A stretch of DNA of 64,000 nucleotides from Podospora pseudoanserina (lineage: Eukaryota > Ascomycota > Sordariomycetes > Sordariales > Podosporaceae). The stretch spans positions 1,054,001-1,118,000 of the forward strand of contig NC_085920.1 of assembly GCF_035222485.1 (NCBI RefSeq), written 5' to 3'. Each line of letters starts with the position of its first letter. Positions within the stretch are counted from its first letter, which is position 1. Below the pieces are notes generated by a model, which ran no database searches, was not told where the DNA came from, and saw nothing but the letters and a program-made list of their open reading frames with translations. This document shows, piece after piece, positions 23,561 through 35,395 of this stretch. The translations under genes were made by a program, and so were the position numbers.

Positions 23561-25051
23561 TTAATATACAGCACAACCGTCCTGGGCGAGGGCGAAGGCG
23601 TGCGAGAAGAAAGCCTGCATGGCCTTGTAGTGAAACAGAATGCCTCCCAGCACGGCGATGTGCCACAGGTTGTGGCTGCCACCGCAGTAGTCAAACATTC
23701 CCGGACACCAGCGCTCTGGAACCTTGCTGGCGTAGACGATGGCTCCAAGGAGGTAGACGCCAATGGATTTGCCAATGGGGCCGTAGAACTCCATGGCGGA
23801 AGCAAAGCTGCGGGTGAGCGAGATCTGGAGGATGGGCAGGAAGCCAGTGGCGCCGAGGCCGCAGTAAAAGGCAACTCTGGCCCAAGCCATGTCCGCTCCG
23901 TTGAACTTGGGGTGCCATGGGAGAATGACGCCTCCGACGCCAAGGAGGGCGGTGGTGATCATGTAAGCATAACGGCTGACGGGATCGCAGTAAAAGGCCG
24001 TGTATTCGGTCGTCATGATGGACGAGGCAATCAGGAGCGAGATGCCGGTGTAGTCGACGCAGGCAAACATGGAGATGAGATCGACATCGGCGACCGAATT
24101 CATCGTGTGCCAGATGGTGCTGCAGACCAGGCACTGGCAGGCGGCAAAGAAGAAGACGGCGGCAACAAAAATGTCGGCTTTGCTGCTCAGGGAGAAGTTG
24201 GTGCTGGTGGGATAGAAGTAAAAGGCCACAGCCAAAACAAGGACGAGGCCGATAGCGTGCGACCAGATGTTGACAAGCTCGTTGGAGAAGCCAAACGCTG
24301 ACCGCACGCAGGCCAGCTTGGTTTCGGAAAACCGGTAGCCCTTCTTGATGTGGGGGTTGATCCTCCATGGGACTGGCAAGTCATCGTAGTGAAGCAAGCC
24401 GTGTTCCCGAGCCCGGGCAATCGCTCGCTGTACATGGTCCTCGAGGGACTCAGCAGCGCGCATTGCTCTTTCGATACCACCATCGACAACACGATGGGCC
24501 TCGTCCATGAGCACCTCGGCCGCATTGGCCAGGCCTCTTTCCCGAAACTTGGCGGCTTGGTTCTCCATATCCTCTAGCAGGTCGTCGAGCACCTCGATAC
24601 CAATCTTTGCCTTTTCGTTGAGCGACTCTGCGGCGGCCATGGCGTCTTGGTACCCTGACTCGAGAGTTTCCACCATAACATGGAGTTTCCTCCTTCCAGC
24701 CCCCATCATCTCTTCCGACACCTGCGAGCATCTTTCCTGAACCGCCTGCAGCGTGGAGTAGGCGGCCGAGATACCGGAATCCAGACTGAGCTCGCCATAG
24801 CTCTCCCAATCCTCGAGCTTCTTCTCCAAATTTGTGAGGAACAGATCCAGCTTGAGCAAGAGACCCTCCTCCCCTTCCATGAACTGGTTGACCAGAGACT
24901 TTCTCCTTTGCTTGAAATGCGAAGGGCGGCGTTGTCGGAGGGCCGGCCGTTCTTGCGCCTGTGCTCCGGACGACTGGCCGGCTTCGGGGGCGTCTTCGCA
25001 AGCGCTGAATGTAAACGGGGAGGGGCACCCGAGACCCGGAGAGACGTCCAT
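23561..25051 (-). CDS. ADIPOR/haemolysin III-family membrane protein (Izh3-like)
   Basis: A single exon encodes 496 residues starting at ATG 25051. Residues ~60-225 are soluble, helical and probably coiled-coil (MVETLESGYQDAMAAAESLNEKAK). Seven membrane helices follow from ~265. Metal-site motifs of the PAQR/haemolysin III family are present: CSTIWHTMNS after helix 2, with the conserved Ser and His, and GGSHNLWHIAVLGG near the last helix, with the H-x3-H pair. A linker before helix 1 reads PWRINPHIKKGYR, typical of the family. The long soluble N-terminal part is the feature that separates yeast Izh3 from shorter members. Family members are linked to lipid, zinc and ceramide metabolism, and yeast IZH genes respond to zinc and fatty acids. 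Subcellular site is not evident. The gene diverges from THOC5. Confidence 0.9.
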   Translation of the reverse strand: MDVSPGLGCPSPFTFSACEDAPEAGQSSGAQAQERPALRQRRPSHFKQRRKSLVNQFMEGEEGLLLKLDLFLTNLEKKLEDWESYGELSLDSGISAAYSTLQAVQERCSQVSEEMMGAGRRKLHVMVETLESGYQDAMAAAESLNEKAKIGIEVLDDLLEDMENQAAKFRERGLANAAEVLMDEAHRVVDGGIERAMRAAESLEDHVQRAIARAREHGLLHYDDLPVPWRINPHIKKGYRFSETKLACVRSAFGFSNELVNIWSHAIGLVLVLAVAFYFYPTSTNFSLSSKADIFVAAVFFFAACQCLVCSTIWHTMNSVADVDLISMFACVDYTGISLLIASSIMTTEYTAFYCDPVSRYAYMITTALLGVGGVILPWHPKFNGADMAWARVAFYCGLGATGFLPILQISLTRSFASAMEFYGPIGKSIGVYLLGAIVYASKVPERWCPGMFDYCGGSHNLWHIAVLGGILFHYKAMQAFFSHAFALAQDGCAVY

Positions 25052-25103
25052 CGTGAGCGGCGTTCAAGATTAAATTCCTTGGATAAGACACCGCAGCACG
25101 AGG

Positions 25104-25157
<54 letters not shown>

Positions 25158-26167
25158 CTGGAGAGAGGCGGGACGGTCACAACCAAGTCGGCTGTTGCTT
25201 CGGTTGTGGACTACGACGGCGAGTCGTGGACCCGGCGCTTCTTCCGGAAAAATTCTGGGTGGAATAGGAGGTGCGGGAACAGCGGTCGGCTTGCCACCTG
25301 CGTCGATCGAGACCCTGAAAAAGTTGGAGATTGGGATGCGCTCGTGTCGCACAAGAAAGGGGTAAGATATGCAGGGAACCAAAACGAACAAAATCTAGAA
25401 ATCAACAAACCCACGATCTTGCAATCGTCTGGGACATGTACATGGAAGAAGGATAGGATGGCTTTAAGAACGCATACAAAACAGGAACAAGTAAAGCAAA
25501 GAGGGGCCCGAGTGGTTTATGTGTGGACTTGCGGGCCGCCATGCTCGCAAAAGGAGGTCCAAGTGGAGATTTACCGTGTTAACCAAGCCCAAACGGGCCC
25601 AAAGTCCGCTGTAAGAGACCGCTAGAGGACTGCCACCTGCAGCGCCCAGCGCCTTCCCTCAGCGCCCCCGGGGCCAATTGAATGCCGTCATCGCACCCAC
25701 GCTGCCCCACTTTTGATACCAAGACCCTGCGCAAGCCTGTGATTGCGACCTGTGACGCTTCTTCCACCGAGGCAAAACCTTCCAGCTGGGCTTCTGGGCT
25801 TCCCAAACCGAAACAAAAGACGACCTTGAGAGGCACCGCTATCTCCACGAATAACGTCATTGGCAGTTGAACAGACATCTTTGGGCCCTTTTTGACACAA
25901 CCTGTAATCTACCCCGCATCGAGCAGCAATCGACGACGCACATCGACAAGCCGCTTGACTAACTTTTCCGACTGCTTGTGCGACGGCTCTTCAATTTTGG
26001 CTTCCGCTGCCCCGTGGTGATCTCATCGCCAACCATCCATTGTCGCAGCAGCTCTCATCATCTGCCAGCTCACGTGGTCGCACTACACCCGCAAACCGGT
26101 TTCCAACCATTCTTTCAACGAATACCCGCCTCATTGTGATCGCGACCCACGCGGCTGGAAATCCACC
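25052..26167. other. Divergent promoter region between Izh3-like and THOC5 genes
   Basis: The 1.1 kb between two oppositely oriented starts holds a 48 bp GT repeat next to the Izh3-like start. No coding sequence is supported; short frames are motif-free. Confidence 0.6.
25108..25155. repeat. (GT)24 dinucleotide repeat
   Basis: A perfect alternating GT tract of 48 bp begins 57 bp upstream of the Izh3-like start codon, probably within its promoter or 5' leader. Alternating purine-pyrimidine tracts can adopt Z-DNA. Confidence 0.95.
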
Positions 26168-27023
26168 ATGACGGTCGATTCGCAACCACACGTCGTGGGC
26201 GTCACCCATCCTACGCTAATCCAAGCACTCGAAACCTCCAGAGCAGCTCGTGAACAGGCGCAAGGCATAGTAAAGCTCGTTGCCGAAGCCCAGACCGCAA
26301 TCGCCGACGGCACCGGCACCAAAGCAGACTTCAAGCTCCCTATACAAAAGGCAAAGAAACCTCTCTGGACCAACCTCGCCGTTCTTCGTGGACAACATCG
26401 TCGCGCTCACTTCAAGGCGCGCGAGACAAAGGCCTTGACGGCAGAAGCAAGACAGGAGGTAGATTCTCTTCACCTGTCACTACAGAATCTACATTATGAA
26501 GAGCGTCATTTGGAGCTGGAAATTGCGGCTTGCGAGGGGTTCGAGTAGGTTCTGTTCAGGTCTGGTCGAATTCAAACGGATAACTAATGTTGGACATCAA
26601 ACAGACATACCTACCAACTCCTCCCGCTGATTCCCGTCGAAGAGTTTCTCGCCCTGCACCCTGAACACGCCGAGTCGGATGAGAACACTTTGATGGTCGC
26701 CCGCATCAACCACGAGCGCACCGAGCGCGAAGCCCTCGAGCAGCAACGGCTCGAGTTGCAAAAGCAAAAGACTAAGCTGACGACGGAAAACAAGAAACGT
26801 AGAGAGGATCTTGCGAACCTGGATCAGAAGATGGAGAAATTCATCGATGCAAGTCTTTCTTCTTTTCAGTCTTATTTCTTTGGTCAGGAGGGTGGTGGTT
26901 GTGTCTAAGGGTAAATTAGAGATGGATCGGGAGTAGAGTATCAGGTGGAAATGCTTGTGCTAACTTGGCTGCAACGGATAGGCCGCGAAACCGATTCAGA
27001 AAATGCTCGAGCAAGATGTTTAG
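26168..27023 (+). CDS. THOC5: THO complex subunit 5 family protein (THOC5/FMIP)
   Basis: Three exons, 26168-26544, 26605-26848 and 26982-27023, encode 220 residues. Intron 1 (60 bp) is GT-AG with an ACTAAT branch. Intron 2 (133 bp) starts with GCAAGT and ends in ATAG, with a GCTAAC branch; using this GC donor joins MEKFID|AAKPIQKMLEQ, which fits the family, while a GT donor four bases on would shift the frame. The protein is mainly coiled-coil. The block LQNLHYEERHLELEIAACEGFE followed by HTYQLLPLIPVEEF corresponds to the signature region of THOC5/FMIP proteins. THO couples transcription to mRNA export and limits R-loops in the nucleus. Fungal members of this length contain only the N-terminal part of the animal protein. 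Start chosen as first ATG before conserved sequence. Confidence 0.87.
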
Positions 27024-27096
27024 GATGGCAAACTTGACAGTGAGCTATCAGCTGCGCGAAAAACGAGAAGCGAAAGAAAATGGGCTAAATATCTGA

Positions 27097-27182
27097 AAAA
27101 GAGAGCTGAGAAGAAAGCTGAAAAGAGAGAGCCGAGAAGAGAGCCGAGGAGAGACCTGGGAAGAGAACTGAGGAGAGGGCGA
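27097..27182. repeat. Purine-rich degenerate tandem repeat
   Basis: Variants of a GAGAAGAGAGC-like unit recur about eight times on the plus strand with almost no pyrimidines except single C or T per unit. It begins ~75 bp after the THOC5 stop codon, probably in its 3' untranslated region. Confidence 0.7.
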
Positions 27183-27425
27183 ATAATGCCGGGCCTTGAG
27201 TCAACGAGAGACGATGTACGCTCTCCAGCAATCTTAGTACTTCTTTCAAGGGGCAATTGGTTTCTTGTTGTCAAAGGGCGTTCAGGTCAGGATTCTTTTT
27301 TTCCTCAATCCCCAAGCACTCACAATGGGACTGTGACGGCTGAAACTTGTGGTTCAGGAGATACATAGGTACCAATATTATTCAGCAAAGGGCTCGATGA
27401 ATGCGGCCGATGGGAGCAAGGCGTT

Positions 27426-27503
27426 ACCCGTGGGTTCTTGGATGATTTCGCAAACCCCTCTGCAAGCAGAGAGGGGTTTGCAAATCTAACTAAACCCACG
27501 AGT
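27426..27503. repeat. Near-perfect 75 bp palindrome, possible paired transposon ends
   Basis: Left arm 27426-27463 and right arm 27466-27503 are imperfect inverted copies of each other separated by two bases. Shared blocks are CCGTGGGTT / AACCCACGAG at the outside, GATTTCGCAAACCCCTC / GAGGGGTTTGCAAATC in the middle, and CTGC / GCAG at the centre. Reading outward from the centre each arm starts CAGAG, the kind of end seen on hAT-type terminal inverted repeats. It could be two element ends joined back to back, a fold-back MITE remnant, or a plain hairpin. No transposase is visible to either side. Confidence 0.6.
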
Positions 27504-30500
27504 AGACAAACTGTTAATCGAGGGGAAAGGGGGGTGGGATAGTCGACTAATGTATTCAGTCACCAATAATAGTATTATGCCTCCACAAAGGGGCCTCCTC
27601 GACTTTGGGTCCACAGCCAGCCCTACGAGGAAGCAGCACGAACCAAGAAGATCGAGATCTACGAAATGCCGTCGTATCCGTACCTTGGGAATCCGGGATA
27701 CCTCGTCGAAAAATAATTCAACGGCCGACGGCGGATTTTTTGGGGAAGATGGTGGGATAGGGGAGGGGGGAACAACAAGGCGGGGACGGTTCATCTCGCC
27801 TATCTCTTGTTCATCAGCCTTGTCGGATGGGCCGGATAGGAATGGGGCCTCTATTCACCGCTCTAGGCCAAGACCCTATGGCACGCAAACACTGGCGAGG
27901 AGGGTTACCGGATCGCAAGTTGTTTGAGGGCTTTAGAACAACGCTCTGGGAGTTGAAAAGTCATATGGTCGGAATGCAAAGGGAAAGAAAGATGCAACAG
28001 GGCAAGGCGCAGCAGGCAAGGCCTCTCTCATCTTTCAGCCTTGCCGATCAGCCGAGTGCGTTGAGCACGCACTGTCCAACGACAAGGCTGAGCTAGCAAT
28101 GGGCTATTCCGTAGGAAACACTCAGTTGGTAAATTGCGATGGAGTTTTATCTATCGTCGGATCGTCCCGGTGACCGTCGCATGGTTAGGTGCTCCGCAAT
28201 TGGCGGTTCTTGTCAGCCAGGGGTCTCTTAAAGGAAAAAGGAGGTTCTCGCACGCCAGGTCAGGCTTTCTGGAAAGAATGACAAGCGTGAGGCTTTATAT
28301 ATCGCTGCCCTGTGAGGAGTGTGGTGGCTGCGCCGTGTTGTGGCTAATGCCGTCCCCCCTTTTTTGATCCTCAGTTCTCCCCGTCGGCATAACAATGGAG
28401 ACAACTTGCGGACGACCGGTAAGAGAAAAAATGTCGGTTATATGCCTATTTTTGAACCCTTTTTTGCGGCGCAGTTTTTGGATCAGTTTAGGATAGTCGT
28501 TTCCGAGTAGGGTTGTAGGTGGTGGAATGTGTAAGCACTTGTTCCCGCTGCGCCTTTCTTAGGAGCTTAGCAATCTCACTTATGTGGATATCATCACCGA
28601 GAGAGGAGGACGAGGACTTCTTGTCAAAGCTACCTTGGCAAGTACGAATAAGAAGAGAAAAAAACAACCACATGATGGAATTTCATCAGCTCGCTTGTGA
28701 GGGCATGCATGAGGTTAATACATCACATTCTCATATGCGACATACACAACACCAAAACGCCACTTCAAAGGCAGCCTCGTGGCGCGTGCTGTGATAATGA
28801 TTTTGTGAGTTTGATAAGGGGTGATTTTTGTAGTTCGATAATTGGGGGATAGATAAAGGCATGATCTGATTTGCTCCGGTGACTGATCGCTAAGAGAGCA
28901 CATCTAATCCCAAATCTTACTGGTCCGTGTGATGAAATGATTCCGAAGGATTGGGTTTCATGGTTTCATGACCCTTTTTGATGAAGTGCTTACATATTGT
29001 ACGGGGGTTCTAACCATCCTCGTGGTTCGTCATCGGATTAAGGGTCCATGGGGATCGGGTTCGCCTACCTAGGTATAAGCCGAGTATCTTTTTTCGCAAG
29101 GTTCGGATATCTTTTTGTGGAGGGAAATACTTCTGTAAGGAGATATTTCTTACAACACCAAGCTGACAAAACTGGCAGCTGTCGTCATGCAATATCAGTC
29201 AGCCTGAGACATGCTTGCCATAATCCTGACCCTGAGATAAAGTCAGCACATCTATTTCTCACCAAATGGCTTCATCCAAGCAAGACTGGCAACTCCGCAA
29301 GCACCATGTTGGATTTTGGCCCATATCATCATCCCGGTCCATCCCACTATCAAAGTGTACAACGCCGCACGGCTAAAACAAAGGCGCGTAAGTTGTAAGA
29401 TGTGCCGCGGGATGGGAGATATTTCAACACACACATGGACCAGTCTAGATTGAAATGGAAATAGTTCCCAATCCAACTGCGAGAAAAAAAAAGAAGAAAA
29501 AAAAAGAATCGCGTCGCGGGACGCGGTTTTGGTGTGCTTGATGGCCGCAAATCTTGCGTGATTTTTTCTCTCACCAACCCCTGGATGTTGTAACCACCAG
29601 CACACAGGTTGCTACCGTCAGGGGGGTTTGATGGACGGACCGGACATTGCAGCCGCCGGGCGGGAAGGGAAAGGAAGGGTCCTGGCCGGCCTTTTCTGCA
29701 ACCCTCCCCAATGAACGCCTGGAAGCTTGTTCCTAATTAACACCACTGGTGCTGGCTGTCGTACAAAACTTCGAGGACAAGGTTATTAGTGATATTGGAG
29801 GGTTTCAATTCGAAAACATGCTTCCTTATTGCTTCTCTGCCAGTTCCCAGCAGTTGCAAGACATGTTTCGAAACATTCTATTGCATTTTCCCCCTCATCA
29901 TGCAGATGTGTCCCTAAACCCGGTCGTACAGAAAAGGAAGCGGCTTCGGGGTCTGAAAAGTTAACGCCTCTCCCGTTGGAACCGGCCACACGAATCGGTG
30001 GGCGGACGGTTTCTGAGGCGACGATGAAAAAGAGGCCCCGTTTCTAGTTCCCCGGACCTGCAGCACTCCTGCAGTAAACTCTCAACTTTGTTGTTCTGCT
30101 GTATCACCGCCTGCAATATACTGCCGGCCTGTGAGCCATGCATCTCGGTTTGAGGTGTGGAAGGCTTCGTTGTCGGATGTCAAACTCGGGCCAAGCTGCT
30201 GCCATGAGCTGCCAGATTGATAACCCAAAAGAAGCTTTTTCTGGTTCTGGGATGGTCGTGATCGGAGTAGAGGATTGTCCGGGATGCAGCACCCCAGACC
30301 CGACCCAACGTCTGGTTGAAGCCGCACAAGCGAAATGAATCTCTTTGACCACATCACGCAAGAGCCGGCCGGTTCCTGCTGGGACGCCGCCGTGGTGATG
30401 CTTGAGAAACAAAAGACACCCTCCCGCCACACCAGGAACAGCCTCTAGATGCTATTGTCAGCCGCTTTGAGCTCTGCCGCCTCGACATCTTGTTTAACAA

Positions 30501-33149
30501 CATCATAAAAGATGCGGTGATGTGATCCATGCTCCACCACTGCCGGCAGCCGAAGCCGGTGAAGGGACGGCGATGGGGCCGTTGTAGCGTAGCCCGTTCC
30601 GGCAAGTGTGGGATGAAGAAAGAAAAAAAAAAAGAAGACCTTTTTGGCTCTTGCTAGCCTACCATTGAATCCATCGCGCAGCTTAAAATTGGTCCAACGC
30701 TACGCTTGGCACGATGCGACATGGGCGAGGTGAGAGCGGATGAATGGGCTTCAACTCTGGTGCCGAGGCCGAGCGAGAGGCCTCACAAGAAGCACGTTTT
30801 TCGACTATTCCGCAGGTACCCATGTACCTAGATATAAAAAGGTCTCAGTTAGCAACGTTCCCAGGCCGGAATTTCATCTTTTTTTGTATGGGGATCCGCA
30901 TGTCCATGTGAGCCGTGCCGAGACACCGGCACGTAGCCTGCTGCTGTGCTCACGCTCTTCTGCAGGCTGCTCGTCAGCTCAGTGGCTCTCCAGACTATGC
31001 AGAACTACAGCGCCACCTTCGCATTTCTGGCCGTTACACTCTCGCTGCTAGTGAGGTGACTTGTGCGAGCATCGCGGGCCAATAGTAACATCGGAGAAGG
31101 GGAAATGCCTGAGCTGCCGTGTCCGCTTGGGAAAGCTCATCATAATTTCCACAAAGTGGCATCGGCCCACCAGCCAGTGACAGAGCCGAAGGGGGCCCAA
31201 GCTCCCCGTGCATGTCAAATGGCGACTGTCCAACGTGGGGATGTGGCTGGTAAGTACAGGGCGTTATCGACATGGCATGGCGAGGCTAGCTCTTTGCTTT
31301 CCCCTTTGATGCTGACCGACTTCCTTTGCCGCGTTGGAGTGGGCGGTGTACTGTTCTGTGTTGTGGATGGGGAATGCTGGCTTCTTATCTGCTTGGTGGG
31401 AGGACCCCGAATAACAATAAACTGTTCTCTGGCGCAAGGAACGGCATGATATGATGCGGGTCATGCTGTGTGTGTGCCAACTTCAGACACAGAGCCCCAC
31501 AGACTTCGATTTGTCCCGAGATCCCCCATCAGGATTGGTGAGATTCTCTGCCACTGGTGCAGTTCCGTCAGGTGTCGAGCCGTCAAGAACGTGCGGCTGG
31601 CGTGGTGGTTCAGAGGGACGGCAGCGCTTGGAGTGCCCTGACGTCGTCCCTCGGCCTAGCAACAGCTGTGAGACTTTTTACTTGTCGTTGTCTTGTCGTT
31701 GTTGATCGCGACAGGAAGTGGAGTTGGACCTTTTGCGCGTGCTGGAGGCCAAGTGTTTGGTTGGCTTCTGTGACAGGGAATAATGTATGGAGTCAGACGT
31801 AAGATTCCTGGCCTGGCCAGGTAGGCAACAAAGCTTTGAACTGCCGCCGCTTGGCAAACGCGGCCTTGGAGCGAGAAAAAAACAGAATTTTTTTTTTTTG
31901 CAACCTGGGTACTCCGTCGTGTTAAGTTCGAATAGGCGAATGCCAGACAGCCTTCGCCAACGCGCCAATGCCTCCCGAGCAGCTTGTTTCAACGGCAGGG
32001 ACGTTGAGTGTTGGATCGTCGAGAAGAGCTGTCTCGAAGGGGAAGACTGCAGCAGGAGCTGAGTGGACGGAGCTCTCTTTCGCACACCAACGACACCCCA
32101 GATCTCTCCCCCGCGATTTCCATGTGAAAAACAGCGGGATCCAGGTCAGGGTGCCGCGACTCAGACCTGTCCCAAACCGTTCCGAAGGCTGTGAAAGAGG
32201 CCTTTTTTGAGTGTGTTTTTCTCATCAACCCTCAAATAACAGACCACTACAGAGGCCTTGCTAGCCTTGCAACGGGGAAACAGCAAACCTGGGCCGTTGC
32301 TGAGCCGTCCCCAGGTGGGAAATTTGTTACCCAAAAGCGACAAGCTTGCTGTGTTATTCGCACCAGGTACTTTCGTGCCCACCTCACAGTTGAGGGAATC
32401 CACAATCTTACGCTGCTGCTGCGGAGGGCCGACCCCAACAGCGATCCAATTGCCTGTAGCTCAGCCCCCAGTCCCCGTCGTGACCCTGCCGAGCCTGCAC
32501 ATCCCAGCCCACACCTATCCAAAGGTAGCACCCACGAACACCCCAGCAGCGTTTTCCCATCGCAGGTGTTGGCACCGACCGACAGAGAGAGAACGCGTGG
32601 GCTGGGCTTTCAACCTCAGCTGCCCCCTTTTTCTGTTGCTGGCAGCCTACCCTCGACGAGTTTCATCGACAGCTACCATACCCAGGTTGAGCTTCCTAAC
32701 CCTCACCTCAGCCAGGTCCACCCCCGGGTCGCACCACATTGACCACATTGACCACTCACCACCTGCACCCCCATCTACCTGACTGCGCCCGCCCGGTGGT
32801 TATCCATTTTCCCAACCGCACACCTCACCTCTTCTCCTTCTCTTCTCTTTTTTCTCTTTTCCCCCTTCCTCCCGCCAGTCCCTCCTTCCCACCATCTCGA
32901 ATCGCAGCCCTGTGCCTCTGGACCTTTGGACGTGCTCGGTTGAGGTGCAATCGACTCGCGTCTCTTTGTGCACTCGGGCCCACGTCGTCAACTCATCGTC
33001 GACTTCCTCCTCCCATCACCTCAACGCCCTCAAATCGCCATTCGTCGGTTAGCAAACTGGGCGTGTTTCCGTCCACGACGAGTCAGCAACTTATAAACAC
33101 ACCACCGCTACCTCCACCTCCACATAATAACTCACACCGAGCAGCAACA

Positions 33150-35395
33150 ATGTCGATATTTGGGTGGTGTAGCCAGCGCGCTGGCGGTCTGGCCATGATG
33201 ACCACCGTTGCGCTCTCCTACTGGGTGATTTCGAGCGAGCTCGAGGCTCAACGACATGGCTACAAGTATCAGTCAAACGACAGTCTTAGCGCACCCAACT
33301 ACGACCCGCAAAACGGTGCCATTTGGGTCAACATCTTCTCCTACTACTGCCTGCTCATCCACTTCCTTGTCTTCTGCTTCCCCTTGCGCTCCTGCTACGC
33401 CGTCTTCACCATTGGCAGGCAGCTGCGCAAGTCGGCTCGCGCCAGGACCCTCAAAGACATCAAGTTTGGACACCGCCGCCGCAGCTCTTCGACCTCCCTT
33501 TCCAGCTCCGAGACCTTGACCTCGTCGCGCGACCTGGGCTCCTCCTCGAGCAGCGAAGTTGAGGATGTCGATACGGATTGCTACATTGATGCCGACATTG
33601 CCCCCGACCGCGTCATCCATGCCATTGTCATTCCCAACTACAAGGAGGAAAATGACACGCTCAGGGAGACTCTCGAGGTCTTGGCCTCTCACCCTCAGGC
33701 CCGCAACACCTACGATGTAAGTTGGCGCGCTCTACACTTCAGCCGCTGGATGACACACCCCCTCATCAACCGCTGTCAACAAATGCTTGTTTGTTCTCTG
33801 GCAGCAGCTGTGGTGGGGGTGAATGGGCCCGATGAAGCACCTCCCCTGTTTAGTGCGGAGCTGACAGTTCACGATCCAGGTCTATCTTGCTATGGAGCAG
33901 CGGGAACACAATGCCGAGACCAAGGCTTCCCGGTTCGTCAATGAGTTCTCCAAGAAGTTTCGCTCCATCAACTACACGCTTCACCCGTCTGATATCCCCG
34001 GCGAGCTTGCTGGCAAGGGCAGCAACATGGCTTGGGCCGCCCGGAAACTCAGCGAAAGATACTCTCTGGGCCAGCGAAAGGATGTGATTGTGACCGGAAT
34101 TGATGGTGAGTTTGCCCCGCAGAAGCTGCCGAACGTTCTGGGCCCCGTTGCAAGAATGCACCGGGTCGCTCGGTGCGGTTGGTCCCTTTATTTCTGTCCT
34201 GCGCGCGCGATTGGATTCGCTAACCAAGTTTGTCACGGATGCAGCTGATAGCCATCTCTCGACCAATTACTTTGGCCTGGTAACCACCATGCACATGACT
34301 TACACCGAGACTGCCACTACCACCCTCTACTCAGCTCCCATCATCTTTGACCGCAATGCTCACAACGTCCCGGCTATTGTCCGTGTCGCCGATGTACTGT
34401 GGTCTGCTGCCGGCATGTCCGGATTGTACAAGGGTTCGACCGTTGCTCCTCCTACTTCGGTCTACTCGGTGCCGCTCGAATTGGTTGACCGTGTCGGCGG
34501 TTGGGATTGCGATGCCGAAGCGATTGGCGAGGATTTGCACATGTACCTCAAGTGCTTCTTTGCGCTCAATGGTAACTTGACCGTTCGGACCGTCATGAGC
34601 CCAGTCAGCCAGACCAATGTTACTGGCGGTGGTCATGGCAAGGGAATCCCCGGTTTGATCGCCGACGTGCAGGCTCGGTACAAGCAAGCTCTCAGGCACA
34701 TGTGGGGTGCTTTGGATACTGGGTATGCTCTCAGGAAGGTTGTAGAGGTCTGGAGAGAGAGGAAGCACACCTCCAGAGCGTTCCGCCCTCTTCACACCGC
34801 TCTGAACGACGCCTCGGATGGCTATGTTCCCGAATCGCAAGTCTCGACAGCTGACCCCGAAGCTGCTCCCGAAAGCGGCATCTTCTCGGACGTCACCACC
34901 GACACTCTGAAGGGCGTCAACTACGAGCGCATGATTGTTCTGTTTCACCGTCTTTTCGAGGCGCATTTCCTGCCTGTCCAGATGACAATCCTGGTTGTTG
35001 CATCGACTCTCTACGCCTGGGTTACTGACGGGGCTCCTGATGTTCACGGCGTCAACTGGATGTTCAGCATCTGCAACATTCTGCGCACAGTTGGTTTCAT
35101 GGAAGTCGCCCTGTACCTCTTTCTCTACGAGAGCTTCCACAAGGTTTGCCTCGAGATTCGCGAGAAGGAGATGAGCGATGCCGGTCTGACCAAGGGCATG
35201 CACTTCTCCCGCAGAGAGGCCAAGACCAACTTTATTGACTACATCATGGTACCCCTTGTCGCGCCAATCTTTGGCTCGATCCCTTGCGCCCAAGCGCAAA
35301 TATACCACTTCTGGACAGTAGACTTGGTCTACACAGTCAGCAAGAAGGCCACTAGGAGGAGAGCCAAGTCGGTCAACTTGGATTCTTTGGTATAA
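33150..35395 (+). CDS. Family 2-like membrane glycosyltransferase
   Basis: Three exons, 33150-33716, 33880-34105 and 34245-35395, encode 647 residues. The introns (163 and 139 bp) are GT-AG; the second has a GCTAACC branch. The start is the first in-frame ATG after a long open pyrimidine-rich leader. Hydrophobic segments lie at ~14-30 and ~60-85, followed by a Ser-rich cytosolic stretch. The GT2 domain starts with HAIVIPNYKEENDTLRETLEVL (N-terminal nucleotide-binding strand) and continues with a metal-site region DVIVTGIDADSHLS and an acidic GEDLHMYLKCFF motif. C-terminal segments near 490-550 and 585-620 are again membrane-spanning. The enzyme should transfer a sugar from a nucleotide donor at a membrane; acceptor and product are unknown. 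It is not a chitin synthase by motif, as no QxxRW is visible. Confidence 0.86.

Larger units (their letters stand above)
27024..33149. other. 6.1 kb gene-poor stretch
   Basis: No supported gene lies here. Holdings are a purine-rich degenerate repeat just after THOC5 (27097-27182), a 75 bp near-perfect palindrome (27426-27503), short motif-free frames, and, near the right end, a pyrimidine-rich leader for the glycosyltransferase gene (about 32.7-33.15 kb). No transposase, retroelement domain or tRNA is recognisable by eye. Confidence 0.5.

Noticed and set aside
24450-25391. 313-codon minus-strand frame overlapping the Izh3-like start
   Set aside because: It is a shifted frame of the same gene plus promoter, includes a Thr/His tract from the GT repeat and lacks motifs.
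27580-28096. Frames right of the palindrome considered as a transposase remnant
   Set aside because: No hAT or other transposase motif (no RW or dimerisation block) could be seen, and no matching right-hand inverted repeat was found downstream.
32739-33149. In-frame N-terminal extension of the glycosyltransferase
   Set aside because: The extension has no ATG (its first codon is TTG) and is pyrimidine-rich leader sequence; the first in-frame ATG is at 33150.
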